The notes under the pieces were generated by a model. The model had not been told where the DNA came from. It saw nothing but the letters and a program-made list of their open reading frames with translations, and searched no databases. This document shows positions 55,855-64,000 of a stretch of 64,000 nucleotides of DNA, piece after piece (position 1 is the stretch's first letter; each line of letters starts with the position of its first letter). Source of the DNA: Pseudomonas sp. PDM18 (lineage in GTDB: Bacteria > Pseudomonadota > Gammaproteobacteria > Pseudomonadales > Pseudomonadaceae); the NCBI RefSeq assembly GCF_014852585.1, contig NZ_JACVBX010000001.1, positions 496,001 through 560,000 of the forward strand, given 5' to 3'. The translations under genes were made by a program, and so were the position numbers.

Positions 55855-56412
55855 ATGTCCACCTCTCACCCTCGTGAACAATTCCTTCTGATCAGTGCTC
55901 TGGGCCCGAACCCGATGGAGTTGACCAGCGTGCTGTGCCGCACCTGCGTCGACAACCGCTGCTCGGTGGTCAGCAGCCGCCTGACCCGTCACGGCGAGTT
56001 CAGCGCGCTGATCCTGCAGATCTCCGGCAGCTGGGATGCCCTGGCCCGCCTGGAAGGCGGTCTGCCGCCCCTGGCTAAGCGTCACGGCTTCACCCTCAGC
56101 GTCACGCGCAGCAATGTCCACGTCACCCGCGCCCAGGCCCTGCCCTATGTGGCCTATGTCAGCGCCGTCTATCGTCCGGACATCCTCAACGAGCTATGCC
56201 AGTTCTTCATCGATCACAACATCGAGCTGGAAAACCTCACCTGCGACACCTACCAGGCGCCGCACACCAACACCAGCATGCTCAACGCCACCATCACCGT
56301 GACGCTGCCGGCCGGCACCCAGATCAGCTGGCTGCGCGATCAGTTCCTCGACTTCGCCGATGCGCTGAACCTGGACGCGCTGATCGAACCCTGGCGTCCG
56401 CAGCATCCGTAA
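55855..56412 (+). CDS. gcvR: Glycine cleavage system repressor GcvR-like (ACT domains)
   Basis: 185 residues, two ACT-like domains: FLLISALGPNPMELTSVLCRTCVDNRCSVVSSRL (in parts) and YVSAVYRPDILNELCQFFIDHNIELENL. Matches GcvR-type regulators; divergent from dapA and followed by bcp at 25 bases, as in other pseudomonads. Confidence 0.85.
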   Translation: MSTSHPREQFLLISALGPNPMELTSVLCRTCVDNRCSVVSSRLTRHGEFSALILQISGSWDALARLEGGLPPLAKRHGFTLSVTRSNVHVTRAQALPYVAYVSAVYRPDILNELCQFFIDHNIELENLTCDTYQAPHTNTSMLNATITVTLPAGTQISWLRDQFLDFADALNLDALIEPWRPQHP

Positions 56413-56437
56413 GGATGCTCTCAAGGAGAAAATTCCA

Positions 56438-56911
56438 ATGGCAGTCGAACTGAACAAACCCGTCGCCGATTTCCAGGCCCCGGCCACCAGCGGCGTCGAA
56501 TTCAGCCTGTCCGAACTCAAGGGCAAGCAGCTCGTCCTGTACTTCTACCCCAAGGACAGCACCCCTGGCTGCACCACCGAGGGCCAGGGCTTCCGCGACA
56601 AGATCGAGGACTTCGCCAAGGCCAACACCCTGGTATTCGGCGTCTCCCGCGATGGCATCAAGTCCCACGAGAACTTCAAGGCCAAGCAGTGCTTCCCCTT
56701 CGAACTGATCAGCGACAAGGACGAAGCCGTCTGCCAGCTGTTCGACGTGATCAAGCTGAAGAAGCTCTACGGCAAGGAATACATGGGAGTGGACCGCAGC
56801 ACCTTCCTGATCGACGCCAAGGGTGTGCTGCGCCAGGAATGGCGCGGCGTGAAAGTGCCCGGCCATGTGGACGCCGTGCTCGCTGCCGCCCAGGAACTGA
56901 ACAAGGGCTGA
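56438..56911 (+). CDS. bcp: Peroxiredoxin Bcp (thiol peroxidase)
   Basis: 157 residues. YPKDSTPGCTTEG with peroxidatic Cys45; the second Cys of E. coli Bcp (position 50) is absent, so Cys84 (KQCFPFE) is the likely resolving Cys, as in the other Bcp subgroup. RBS AAGGAG upstream. Confidence 0.93.
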   Translation: MAVELNKPVADFQAPATSGVEFSLSELKGKQLVLYFYPKDSTPGCTTEGQGFRDKIEDFAKANTLVFGVSRDGIKSHENFKAKQCFPFELISDKDEAVCQLFDVIKLKKLYGKEYMGVDRSTFLIDAKGVLRQEWRGVKVPGHVDAVLAAAQELNKG

Positions 56912-56929
56912 GTGACCGCACGCAAGAAA

Positions 56930-56951
56930 AAGGCCGCTTATCAGCGGCCTT
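56930..56951. terminator. Bidirectional terminator between bcp and AI-2E gene
   Basis: AAGGCCGCT tatc AGCGGCCTT with A-tract before and T-tract after. Confidence 0.9.
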
Positions 56952-56969
56952 TTTCTTTTCCCGGCTTCA

Positions 56970-58049
56970 TCACATCAACGGGCTGACTTGCGGCTGCGGC
57001 GCGGGTTGCCGCGGCCAGGCGTCGAGCACGGCCTTCACCAAGGTCGCCAGCGGGATGGCGAAGAACACCCCCCAGAAGCCCCACAACCCGCCAAACAGCA
57101 GCACCGCACAGATGATGGCGACCGGGTGCAGGTTCACAGCCTCGGAGAACAGCAAAGGCACCAGGACGTTGCCATCGAGCGCCTGGATGATCGCATGGGC
57201 AACCATCAGGTAGATGAACTGATCGCTCCAGCCCCACTGGAACAGCGCGATCATCGCCACCGGCACAGTAACCACCACCGCGCCAATATAAGGCACCACC
57301 ACCGAGAGGCCGACCAGCAGCGCGAGCAGCGCCGCGTAGTTGAGCCCCAGTACCGCGAAGGCGATGTAGGTCGTCACGCCGGTAATGAATATCTCGATGA
57401 CCTTGCCACGGATGTAGTTGGCGATCTGCTGGTTCATCTCGTTCCACACCTGCTTCATCAACCCTCGCTCACGGGGCAGGTAGCGGCGGAACCAGTGGTA
57501 GAAGCGGCGGCGGTCCTTAAGGAAGAAGAACACCAGGATCGGCACCAGGACCAGGTAGATCATGATATTAACCACCACCGGCAGCCCCGACAGCGAGAAG
57601 GTCAGCGCCCACTGACCGAGTTGACCCAGTTCGTTGCGCGCCGCCTCGACGGTGTGCAGCACCTGCTCTTCGGTGACCATGTCCGGGTAGCGTTCGGGCA
57701 GCATCAACAGCGTCGCCTGCCACTCGCCGAGCATGCCGGGCAGCTCGTTGAACAGGGTGAACAACTGCTTCCAGAGCAGCGGCACAAGCACCAGCAGGAA
57801 CACCGCCAGCAGCCCGAGGAACAGCGAATACACCAGCCACACCGCAAACAGGTGCGGCACGCGCAGGCGTTCGAGCACGCCGACCATGCCCTGGATCAGG
57901 AAGGCGATGACCATCGCCGCCAGCACCGGCGCGAGCATCCCGCCAAAGGCCAGGATGACGGTGAATCCCAGCCCGAGAATGACCGCCAGCACTATCGCCT
58001 CCTCGTCGGAGAAATAGCGCTGCATCCAGTCCTGCAAAACCTTGAGCAT
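56970..58049 (-). CDS. AI-2E/PerM-family transporter
   Basis: 359 residues from ATG 58049 (TTG one codon upstream possible). Eight or so membrane helices (IVLAVILGLGFTVILAFG, MVIAFLIQGMVGVLE, FLGLLAVFLLVLVPLL, VVNIMIYLVLVPILVFFFLKD...), with the family motif NYIRGKVIEIFITGV and LVGLSVVVPYIGAVVVTVP. Members export AI-2 or act as Na+/H+ antiporters; substrate unknown. Confidence 0.88.
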   Translation of the reverse strand: MLKVLQDWMQRYFSDEEAIVLAVILGLGFTVILAFGGMLAPVLAAMVIAFLIQGMVGVLERLRVPHLFAVWLVYSLFLGLLAVFLLVLVPLLWKQLFTLFNELPGMLGEWQATLLMLPERYPDMVTEEQVLHTVEAARNELGQLGQWALTFSLSGLPVVVNIMIYLVLVPILVFFFLKDRRRFYHWFRRYLPRERGLMKQVWNEMNQQIANYIRGKVIEIFITGVTTYIAFAVLGLNYAALLALLVGLSVVVPYIGAVVVTVPVAMIALFQWGWSDQFIYLMVAHAIIQALDGNVLVPLLFSEAVNLHPVAIICAVLLFGGLWGFWGVFFAIPLATLVKAVLDAWPRQPAPQPQVSPLM

Positions 58050-58103
58050 CAATGAAACCTGCGAAACGAATGGGGTAACATCGCGGCAACCCGCGATCGG
58101 GGG

Positions 58104-58355
58104 CTACTTCTTGCGCAGCCAGTAGCGATAGACGCCGGCTTCGACCTCTTCACGCAGCAACGAGTGCCCGGCAAGATCGGCGAAAACGCGGAAGTCTCGC
58201 TGGGAGCCAGCGTCGGTGGCGATCACCTTGAGCACCGCTCCGCTGGGAAGGCGGTTCAGCTCGAGCTTGGCCTTGAGCAGCGGCAATGGACAATTGAGAC
58301 CGCTGGCGTCCAGCTCCGCGTCACAGACGGGGACGGACGGCGTGGAATCGGACAT
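58104..58355 (-). CDS. TusA-family sulfurtransferase
   Basis: 83 residues. DASGLNCPLPLLKAKLELN with the active Cys22 in CPxP; two alpha-beta layers as in TusA/YeeD. Closest in place to the P. aeruginosa protein near bepA needed for molybdenum-cofactor-dependent nitrate growth (from memory). Confidence 0.9.
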   Translation of the reverse strand: MSDSTPSVPVCDAELDASGLNCPLPLLKAKLELNRLPSGAVLKVIATDAGSQRDFRVFADLAGHSLLREEVEAGVYRYWLRKK

Positions 58356-58581
58356 CGAAACGAACTCCGGTCAGGGCGCCCAAGAATACCGAAAGCGTTG
58401 GAAAAGTAACCAGGCCCTGCAGAGTCGCCATGCATGAATGAAATCGTCAGTCTCGGGGGTTGAAAGGGCTACGGAGCGGAAATACCCGTTTCGAATTGCG
58501 CCGTACTTCCTCCCTGCAAACTAGGCATAGGCGTCAGCGTGCGGCTAAAGTAGAGCCTTTCTCGGAACGAGCCTCGTGTAC

Positions 58582-60018
58582 ATGAAAGTACTCCGCCCTG
58601 CCCTGCTGTCGCTCGCTATCGCCTTCGCCATGCCGGCCCTGGCGGACGACCTGCCCTCACTGGGGGACGCAAGCTCGTCCATCGTCTCCCCGGAGCAGGA
58701 GTTCCAGCTCGGCCGCGCCTGGCTGAGCATGCTGCGCAACCAGGTCGACACGCTCAACGACCCGCAACTCAAGGACTATGTCGAGTCCAGCGTCTACCGC
58801 CTGGCCGAGTCCAGCGAACTGCAAGACCACCGCCTGGCCTTCATCCTGATCCGCGACAAGCAGATCAACGCCTTCGCCGCCCCCGGCGGCGTGGTCGGCG
58901 TCAACGGCGGCCTGTTCATCTACGCCCAGACCGAAGGCGAATACATCGCGGTACTGGCGCACGAGCTCGGCCACCTGAGCCAACGTCACTTCGCCCGTGG
59001 CATCGAAGCGCAACAGCGCATGCAGATTCCGGTGATGGCCGCCATGCTGGCCGGCATCGTCGCCGCCGCAGCAGGCGCCGGTGACGCCGGCATCGCCGCT
59101 ATCGCCGGCACCCAGGCCGCGGCCATCCAGAACCAGCTGCGCTTCTCCCGGCAGAACGAGCAGGAAGCTGACCGCGTTGGCGTTGCCACCATGGTCCGCG
59201 CCGGCTACGACCCGCGATCCATGCCCAACATGTTCGAGCGCCTGGCCCGCCAGTACCGCTACGAGGGCAAGCCGCCGGAATTTCTGCTGACTCACCCGGT
59301 CACCGAATCGCGTATCGCCGACACCCGCAACCGCGCCGAGCAGTACCCCAAGGGCGGCAAGGAAGACTCGCTGCGCTACGAGCTGATGCGCGCCCGCGTC
59401 CAGCAGATGTTCGAAGACACGCCGGGCATGGCCAGCAAGCAGTTCCGCGCGCAACTCGACGAAGACCCGAAGAACGACGCCGCGCGCTACGGCCTTGCGC
59501 TGTCGCAGACCAAGATCGGCCAGCTCAACGACGCCCGCAGCAACCTCCAGCAGTTGCTGGCCAAGGCGCCCAACGACATCAGCTACAACCTGGCCATGTC
59601 CGATCTCGACATCACCGCCAACAAGCTGCCCGACGCCCAGGCGCGGGTGCAGAAGATGCTCGGCCAGTACCCGGACAGCTACCCGCTGATCCAGGCCAAT
59701 GCCGACCTGATGATGAAGACCAACCGCGCAGCTGACGCCGAGAAGACGTTGTTCAAGCTGTCCCAGCGCCGCCCACTGGACCCGGACGTGTGGAACCGCC
59801 TGGCGGACGCCTGCACCCTGAGCGGCAACGCCATCGGCGTATACCAGGCCAGAGCGGAGTACTACGCGCTCACCGGCGACTACAAGCAGGCTATCGAGCA
59901 GTTGGACTTCGCCAAGCGCCGCGCCGGCGGCAACTTCACCCTGGCCGCGCGCCTGGATGCCCGCCAGCAGGAGTTCCGCGAGCAGGAGCGCATACTCAAG
60001 GAAATGATGGGCCGCTGA
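58582..60018 (+). CDS. bepA: Periplasmic M48 metalloprotease BepA-like
   Basis: 478 residues from ATG 58582 (GTG 58576 two codons before also possible). Signal peptide to ALA-DD (residue 21), HELGH zinc motif at 127-131 with downstream Glu in NEQEADRVG, then TPR-like repeats (LNDARSNLQQLLAKAPNDISY). BepA acts in outer-membrane protein and LptD quality control. Confidence 0.92.
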   Translation: MKVLRPALLSLAIAFAMPALADDLPSLGDASSSIVSPEQEFQLGRAWLSMLRNQVDTLNDPQLKDYVESSVYRLAESSELQDHRLAFILIRDKQINAFAAPGGVVGVNGGLFIYAQTEGEYIAVLAHELGHLSQRHFARGIEAQQRMQIPVMAAMLAGIVAAAAGAGDAGIAAIAGTQAAAIQNQLRFSRQNEQEADRVGVATMVRAGYDPRSMPNMFERLARQYRYEGKPPEFLLTHPVTESRIADTRNRAEQYPKGGKEDSLRYELMRARVQQMFEDTPGMASKQFRAQLDEDPKNDAARYGLALSQTKIGQLNDARSNLQQLLAKAPNDISYNLAMSDLDITANKLPDAQARVQKMLGQYPDSYPLIQANADLMMKTNRAADAEKTLFKLSQRRPLDPDVWNRLADACTLSGNAIGVYQARAEYYALTGDYKQAIEQLDFAKRRAGGNFTLAARLDARQQEFREQERILKEMMGR

Positions 60019-60040
60019 GCCCCTCTCCCGCCCACAAAAA

Positions 60041-60060
60041 AGCCCGGCATCTGCCGGGCT
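60041..60060. terminator. Bidirectional terminator between bepA and nadA
   Basis: AGCCCGGC atct GCCGGGCT, A5 before and T5 after. Confidence 0.92.
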
Positions 60061-60080
60061 TTTTCATTCACGCATGCTGA

Positions 60081-61139
60081 TCAGGCATTGCCCGCCAGCT
60101 TCAACTTCGCCGCCTGGGTAAAGTCGAGCATGCGCTTGAGCGGCTTGATCGCCTTGGGAATCAGCGCCGGGTCGACGAAGATTTCGCCCGAGCCGTCCTT
60201 CAGGCACGCCAGGGTGCGCTCAAGGGTGTTCATAGCCATCCACGGGCAGTGCGCACAGCTGCGGCAGGCAGCGCCGTTGCCGGCGGTGGGCGCCTCGATG
60301 AATTCCTTGTCCGGGCACAGCTGCTGCATCTTGTAGAAGATGCCGCGGTCGGTGGCGACGATGAAGCGTTTGTTCGGCAGTGTTTGCGCGGCCTTGATCA
60401 ACTGGCTGGTGGAGCCCACGGCATCGGCCAGGTCCACAACGGCTTCCGGCGATTCGGGGTGCACCAGGATCGCGGCGTCCGGGTAGATCGCCTTGAGGTC
60501 TTCCAGCTGCTTGGCCTTGAACTCCTCGTGAACGATGCAGGCACCGTCCCAGAGCAGCATGTCGGCGCCAGTCTCGCGCTGGATATAGCGGCCCAGGTGC
60601 TGGTCCGGCGCCCAGAGGATCGGCTCGCCGTTGTCCATCAGGTGCTCGACGATTTCCACGGCGCAGCTGGAGGTCACCACCCAGTCGGCGCGCGCCTTCA
60701 CGGCTGCCGAGGTATTCGCATAGACCACCACGGTGCGCTCGGGATGTTGGTCGCAGAAAGCGGAGAACTCTTCCACCGGGCAGCCCAGGTCCAGCGAGCA
60801 GGTCGCCTCCAGGGTCGGCATCAGCACGCGCTTTTCCGGGTTGAGGATCTTCGCGGTCTCGCCCATGAAGCGAACACCGGCGACCACCACGGTCTGCGCC
60901 GAATGCTGGTTGCCGAAGCGGGCCATTTCCAGCGAGTCGGAAACGCAGCCGCCAGTTTCTTCGGCCAGCGCCTGGATCACCGGGTCGCAGTAGTAGTGCG
61001 CGACGAGTACAGCGTTCTGCGCCTTCAGCTCGGCAGCGATGGCAGCACGGTAGTCGGCCTCTTCCTGCGCGCTCAGCACCCGCGGCTGCTTGGCTGCCAG
61101 ATGGGCCTGGACCAGAAGGCGTTCGGAAATCTGGGACAT
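60081..61139 (-). CDS. nadA: Quinolinate synthase NadA
   Basis: 352 residues. [20 protein letters not shown], the three Fe-S Cys regions (VSDSLEM preceded by [28 protein letters not shown]) and [12 protein letters not shown]. Makes quinolinate from iminoaspartate and DHAP for NAD. Single-gene unit. Confidence 0.96.
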   Translation of the reverse strand: MSQISERLLVQAHLAAKQPRVLSAQEEADYRAAIAAELKAQNAVLVAHYYCDPVIQALAEETGGCVSDSLEMARFGNQHSAQTVVVAGVRFMGETAKILNPEKRVLMPTLEATCSLDLGCPVEEFSAFCDQHPERTVVVYANTSAAVKARADWVVTSSCAVEIVEHLMDNGEPILWAPDQHLGRYIQRETGADMLLWDGACIVHEEFKAKQLEDLKAIYPDAAILVHPESPEAVVDLADAVGSTSQLIKAAQTLPNKRFIVATDRGIFYKMQQLCPDKEFIEAPTAGNGAACRSCAHCPWMAMNTLERTLACLKDGSGEIFVDPALIPKAIKPLKRMLDFTQAAKLKLAGNA

Positions 61140-61252
61140 CGTGTGAAAACCTCAACAGGCACGGTCTGATTATGCCGGCGATTTTATCACCACCGCCTTA
61201 CGACGCGGTGCACCGTGGATGGCCATACGGCAGACTTTTTCCGGCACATGGC

Positions 61253-61286
61253 AAAAGCCCCGTGATCTTTCGATCACGGGGCTTTT
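61253..61286. terminator. Terminator after tRNA-Lys
   Basis: AAAAGCCCCGTGATC tttc GATCACGGGGCTTTT, 15-bp perfect stem with T-tracts on both strands. Confidence 0.92.
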
Positions 61287-61297
61287 GTCTTACATGT

Positions 61298-61373
61298 TGG
61301 TGGGTCGTGTGGGATTCGAACCTACGACCAATTGGTTAAAAGCCAACTGCTCTACCGACTGAGCTAACGACCC
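61298..61373 (-). tRNA. tRNA-Lys(TTT)
   Basis: 76 bases, GGGTCGTTAGCTCAGTCGGT start, anticodon loop CTTTTAA with TTT, encoded CCA. In P. aeruginosa this copy is an attachment site for PAPI-1-like islands; here nothing is inserted between it and nadA. Confidence 0.97.
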
Positions 61374-61432
61374 AACGTGGGGCGTATAATACTGATTTCT
61401 AACGCAAAAACAACACCCTTCGAAAACTTTTT

Positions 61433-62125
61433 TCAGAAATACCGCGTCGGGTCGGAAATTCCCGCGGCCCAAAAGCCCTCGGAACGCAGTCGACAGCTAT
61501 CGCATTTACCGCACGCCAGCCCGTCATCATCAGCCTGATAGCAGGAAACGGTCAGGCTATAGTCCACGCCCCGGGCGATACCCGCCTCGATGATCTGCGC
61601 CTTGGAAAGGAACTGCAACGGCGCCTGGATGCGGAAGCCGTCGCCCTCCACACCGGCCTTGGTCGCCAGGTTGGCCATGCGCTCGAAAGCCTCGACGAAC
61701 TCGGGACGACAATCCGGGTAGCCGGAATAATCCACGGCGTTCACGCCGATGAAGATATCCCGCGCACCGAGCACCTCCGCCCACCCCAGCGCGAGCGAAA
61801 GGAAAACGGTATTGCGCGCCGGCACGTAGGTGACCGGGATACCTTCGCTGGGTGCCTCGGGCACATCGATGCGGCTATCGGTCAGGGCGGAGCCGCCGAT
61901 GCCGTTCAGGTTCAGGCCGATCACCTTGTGCTCGATCACGCCCTGCTGGCGAGCGACCCGCTCGGCCGCCTGCAACTCGGCGCGGTGACGCTGGCCGTAG
62001 TCGAAGCTCATGGTGTAGCAGTCGTAGCCTTCAGCCTTGGCCATGGCGACCACGGTCGCGGAGTCCAGGCCGCCGGAGAGCAGAATCACGGCTTTCTTGT
62101 CATTCACAGTCTTGTTGACGGACAT
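61433..62125 (-). CDS. queC: 7-cyano-7-deazaguanine synthase QueC
   Basis: 230 residues from ATG 62125 ([24 protein letters not shown]-loop SGGLDS at 17-22). Zinc Cys at C-terminus (SCYQAD...[11 protein letters not shown]). Converts CDG to preQ0 for queuosine. Overlaps nothing; 20 bases after queE. Confidence 0.96.
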   Translation of the reverse strand: MSVNKTVNDKKAVILLSGGLDSATVVAMAKAEGYDCYTMSFDYGQRHRAELQAAERVARQQGVIEHKVIGLNLNGIGGSALTDSRIDVPEAPSEGIPVTYVPARNTVFLSLALGWAEVLGARDIFIGVNAVDYSGYPDCRPEFVEAFERMANLATKAGVEGDGFRIQAPLQFLSKAQIIEAGIARGVDYSLTVSCYQADDDGLACGKCDSCRLRSEGFWAAGISDPTRYF

Positions 62126-62145
62126 AAACAGGGTTTCCTCCGCGC

Positions 62146-62793
62146 TCAATGGCCCGGCTCGTCGTTCCAGAGAATCTTGTGCAACTGCAGTTGCAGGCGC
62201 ACCGGCAGGTTGTCGCTGACGATCCAGTCGGCCAGGGCGCGGGCGCTCACTTCGCGGTGACTGGGCGAGAACAGCACCTCCCCGGCGCGCAGCTCCAGGC
62301 GGTACTCGATCAGCTTGGAGACAGCCCAGTCATAGTCCTCGCGGGAGCAGATGACGAACTTCACCTGATCGTTTGACGTCAGCTCGCCGATGTTCTCGTA
62401 GCGATTGCGCACCACTTCCCCGGAGCACGGCGTCTTCAAGTCGAGGATACGGCTGACGCGGCGGTCGGTGCCGGAGATGTCCAGTGCACCACTGGTTTCC
62501 AGCGACACCTCATAACCGGCATCACACAGGCGCTGGAGCAGCGGGATGCAGTTGGGCTGTGCCAAAGGCTCGCCGCCGGTCACGCAGACGTAGCGCGGGA
62601 GGTACTGAGCAACCTGATCGAGGATAGCGTCGAGGGTCTGGATCTCGCCGCCACTGAAGGCATAGGCGGTATCGCAGTAGTTGCAACGCAGGGGGCAGCC
62701 AGTCAGGCGTACGAACACGGTCGGCAAGCCGGCGGTGCGCGTTTCCCCCTGCAACGAGTAGAAAATCTCGGTAATGCGCAGGGTCTGTTGCAT
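62146..62793 (-). CDS. queE: 7-carboxy-7-deazaguanine synthase QueE
   Basis: 215 residues from ATG 62793. Radical SAM motif at Cys33, Cys37, Cys40 ([13 protein letters not shown]; CxxxCxxC), GGE at VTGGEPL. Makes CDG from 6-carboxy-tetrahydropterin. Operon with queC. Confidence 0.95.
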   Translation of the reverse strand: MQQTLRITEIFYSLQGETRTAGLPTVFVRLTGCPLRCNYCDTAYAFSGGEIQTLDAILDQVAQYLPRYVCVTGGEPLAQPNCIPLLQRLCDAGYEVSLETSGALDISGTDRRVSRILDLKTPCSGEVVRNRYENIGELTSNDQVKFVICSREDYDWAVSKLIEYRLELRAGEVLFSPSHREVSARALADWIVSDNLPVRLQLQLHKILWNDEPGH

Positions 62794-63115
62794 ATCAGCC
62801 ACGGGCGTGACGGCTACACAGGCCATCCGCCTCCGTTGCGTTGGAGTCGTGGGTACGGTGGAGTACCCGGCAAAGCCCGGAGCACAGCAGACATCAGCCG
62901 AGCTGAAACCACTGTCGCTTCCGAGAGCGGCGACGATTCTACCAGAAGTCGCCCTCGCCTTCCGAAGATCGGAGCGTCCGAAACATGCAATGGCGGGTCA
63001 TCGCTTTCCGTTAGCCACGTCAGACTCGGTGAGCACCGTCCCTAGGCACGCGCCGCGCTGTTAACGTCACCCGACCGGCGCACAAGACCGGCCCCACGCC
63101 ATGAAGGAGAACTGT
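62794..63115. other. Intergenic region upstream of queE and DUF1508 gene
   Basis: About 320 bases. The two flanking genes diverge, so promoters for both must lie here; I see GC-rich sequence, a GGGTAC...GTACCC pair (62850-62869) and nothing resembling a preQ1 riboswitch. Confidence 0.4.
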
Positions 63116-63319
63116 ATGACGGTTGCGCACTTCCATGTTTACAAGGACATCCGCCACGAATGGCGCTGGCGATTCGTGGCGAAGAACTCGAAAATCATCG
63201 CCATGAGTTCGGAGAGCTATCACAACCTCACCGATTGCGAACACTCCATCGCACTACTGCAACATGGAGCCGAAGCGCCCATCCGCGGCGACGAACACTA
63301 TGAGCAGTTGCGCCCCTGA
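63116..63319 (+). CDS. DUF1508 (YegP-like) protein
   Basis: 67 residues from ATG 63116 (AAGGAG 7 bases before). FHVYKDIRHEWRWRFVAKNSKIIAMSSESYHN (in parts) is the YegP/DUF1508 motif of small beta-alpha proteins. Function unknown. Confidence 0.85.
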   Translation: MTVAHFHVYKDIRHEWRWRFVAKNSKIIAMSSESYHNLTDCEHSIALLQHGAEAPIRGDEHYEQLRP

Positions 63320-63341
63320 CGACTCGCCATGTGCTGTCCGG

Positions 63342-63388
63342 CGCCCACAAAAAAAGCCCGCGATCAATGCGGGCTTTTTTTGTGGGCG
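63342..63388. terminator. Long bidirectional terminator before cpoB
   Basis: CGCCCAC + A7 + GCCCGC ... GCGGGC + T7 + GTGGGCG, a 20-bp stem with a 7-base loop, between convergent DUF1508 and cpoB. Confidence 0.92.
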
Positions 63389-63393
63389 AATCC

Positions 63394-64000
63394 TTACTTG
63401 AGGTTCTTCAGGTCACGCTGGGACAGTTGTGCAGCGGAAGTACCCGGATACTGGGCCACGACCTGCTGCAGGATGCCACGAGCCTTGTCGTTGTTGCCCA
63501 GGCGACGCTCGACGTCGGCAAGCTTGTACAGCGAGTCCGGCACCTTGGCGCTGCTCGGGTAGGCCTGGCTGACGCGAGCGAAAGCCTGGCCGGCGCCCTG
63601 CAGGTCACCTTTGGCGAGATTCACCTCACCCAGCCAGTACTGCGCGTTGCCAGCGTACTGGCTGCTCGGGTACTTGCGCAGGAAGGCGCCGAAGGCCTGG
63701 CTGGCCTTGTCGAAGTCCTTGGCCTTGATCAGATCGAAGGCGGCGTCGTAGTAGAGCTTCTCTTTTGCCGGGTCACCCGGCTCGCTGCTGGCGGCGGGCT
63801 GCTGTTGCTGGGCGGCGGCAGTGCCTGCGCCTGCGGCAACTCCGGCACTTGCGCCGGCAGCGGGGGAATTGGGTTGAACAGCAGCACCTGCCGCTCCTGC
63901 ACCTGCACCGCTTGAAAGGCGGCTGTCGATGTCCTGGAAGCGTTCCTGGTTTTCCTGCTTCATTTGCTGGATCTGGTTCTGCTGCTCTTCGAGCATGCCA
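63394..64000 (-). CDS. cpoB: Tol-Pal system protein CpoB/YbgF (5' end outside window)
   Basis: 202 residues seen, open to the window edge. N-terminal coiled coil (EEQQNQIQQMKQENQERF), Ala/Gly linker, then TPR repeats (YYDAAFDLIKAKDFDKASQA; YPSSQYAGNAQYWLGEVNLA). CpoB links Tol-Pal with PBP1B during division. Part of the tol-pal-cpoB cluster next to queE. Confidence 0.93.
   Translation of the reverse strand, partial: GMLEEQQNQIQQMKQENQERFQDIDSRLSSGAGAGAAGAAVQPNSPAAGASAGVAAGAGTAAAQQQQPAASSEPGDPAKEKLYYDAAFDLIKAKDFDKASQAFGAFLRKYPSSQYAGNAQYWLGEVNLAKGDLQGAGQAFARVSQAYPSSAKVPDSLYKLADVERRLGNNDKARGILQQVVAQYPGTSAAQLSQRDLKNLK

Noticed and set aside
62846..63060. preQ1 riboswitch upstream of queE/queC
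   Set aside because: No compact H-type pseudoknot pattern with A-rich tail found; only generic GC-rich sequence.

Overview
The window is a GC-rich bacterial chromosome segment carrying one complete integrated lambdoid siphovirus. The host is almost certainly a Pseudomonas. To the right of the phage the order tRNA-Ser, purC, MBL-fold hydrolase, bamC, dapA, gcvR, bcp, AI-2E/PerM, TusA-like, bepA, nadA, tRNA-Lys, queC, queE, DUF1508, cpoB follows, from memory, the P. aeruginosa PA1013 to PA0974 backbone, but without the block (including the pqs genes) that PAO1 carries between tRNA-Lys and nadA. It is therefore probably another Pseudomonas species. Left of the phage are an RcnB-family protein (cut by the window edge), a small secreted-virulence-style coiled-coil protein, a GreA/GreB-like protein, a carboxymuconolactone decarboxylase-family protein and a small membrane protein.

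The prophage (2536 to 52041) is bounded by a perfect 64-bp direct repeat that is the 3' part of a tRNA-Ser(CGA) gene. The right copy restores a full tRNA, the left copy is a remnant. From right to left: integrase and an excisionase-like gene meeting tail to tail (50.6-51.9 kb); a rightward early operon of small proteins (43.7-50.6 kb) behind a CI-operator-overlapped promoter with a boxA-like sequence; an immunity region with CI, Cro, CII-like, an Rha/KilAC protein and a two-gene HipA-kinase-like/HIRAN accessory cassette (37.9-42.4 kb); a leftward replication/recombination operon (O-like protein with internal iterons, VRR-NUC, Ref-like nuclease, Q-like antiterminator; 34.2-37.9 kb); DUF2158-duplicate and HicAB morons (32.1-33.9 kb); then the leftward late operon in lambda order: holin, small terminase, large terminase (A), W, portal (B), protease/scaffold (C), decoration (D), capsid (E), FII-like, Z, U-like, V, G/GT with a programmed -1 frameshift, tape measure (H), a non-lambda tail-tip module, tail fibre with an S74 chaperone, lysozyme-like protein, Rz and Rz1. 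The left end carries a LexA-box-controlled operon (SLOG/DUF2493, unknown, SRAP peptidase) and a GrlR-family gene.

The most striking element is a terminator-flanked cassette inserted between tail genes V and G (19.1-21.8 kb). It carries two divergent Arc/Mnt-type repressors around an operator cluster, a BRO-type antirepressor, an Rha-type gene, a secreted protein, and on the opposite strand a predicted ~70-nt antisense RNA covering the antirepressor start. This has the layout of phage P22 immI with its sar RNA, but built from different protein families and embedded in the late operon. Two LexA boxes, a split CI operator system, seven iterons within the O-like gene, paired integrase arm-type repeats at both ends, four near-identical terminator/ribosome-site units in the late operon and candidate terminase-binding repeats give an unusually readable regulatory map.
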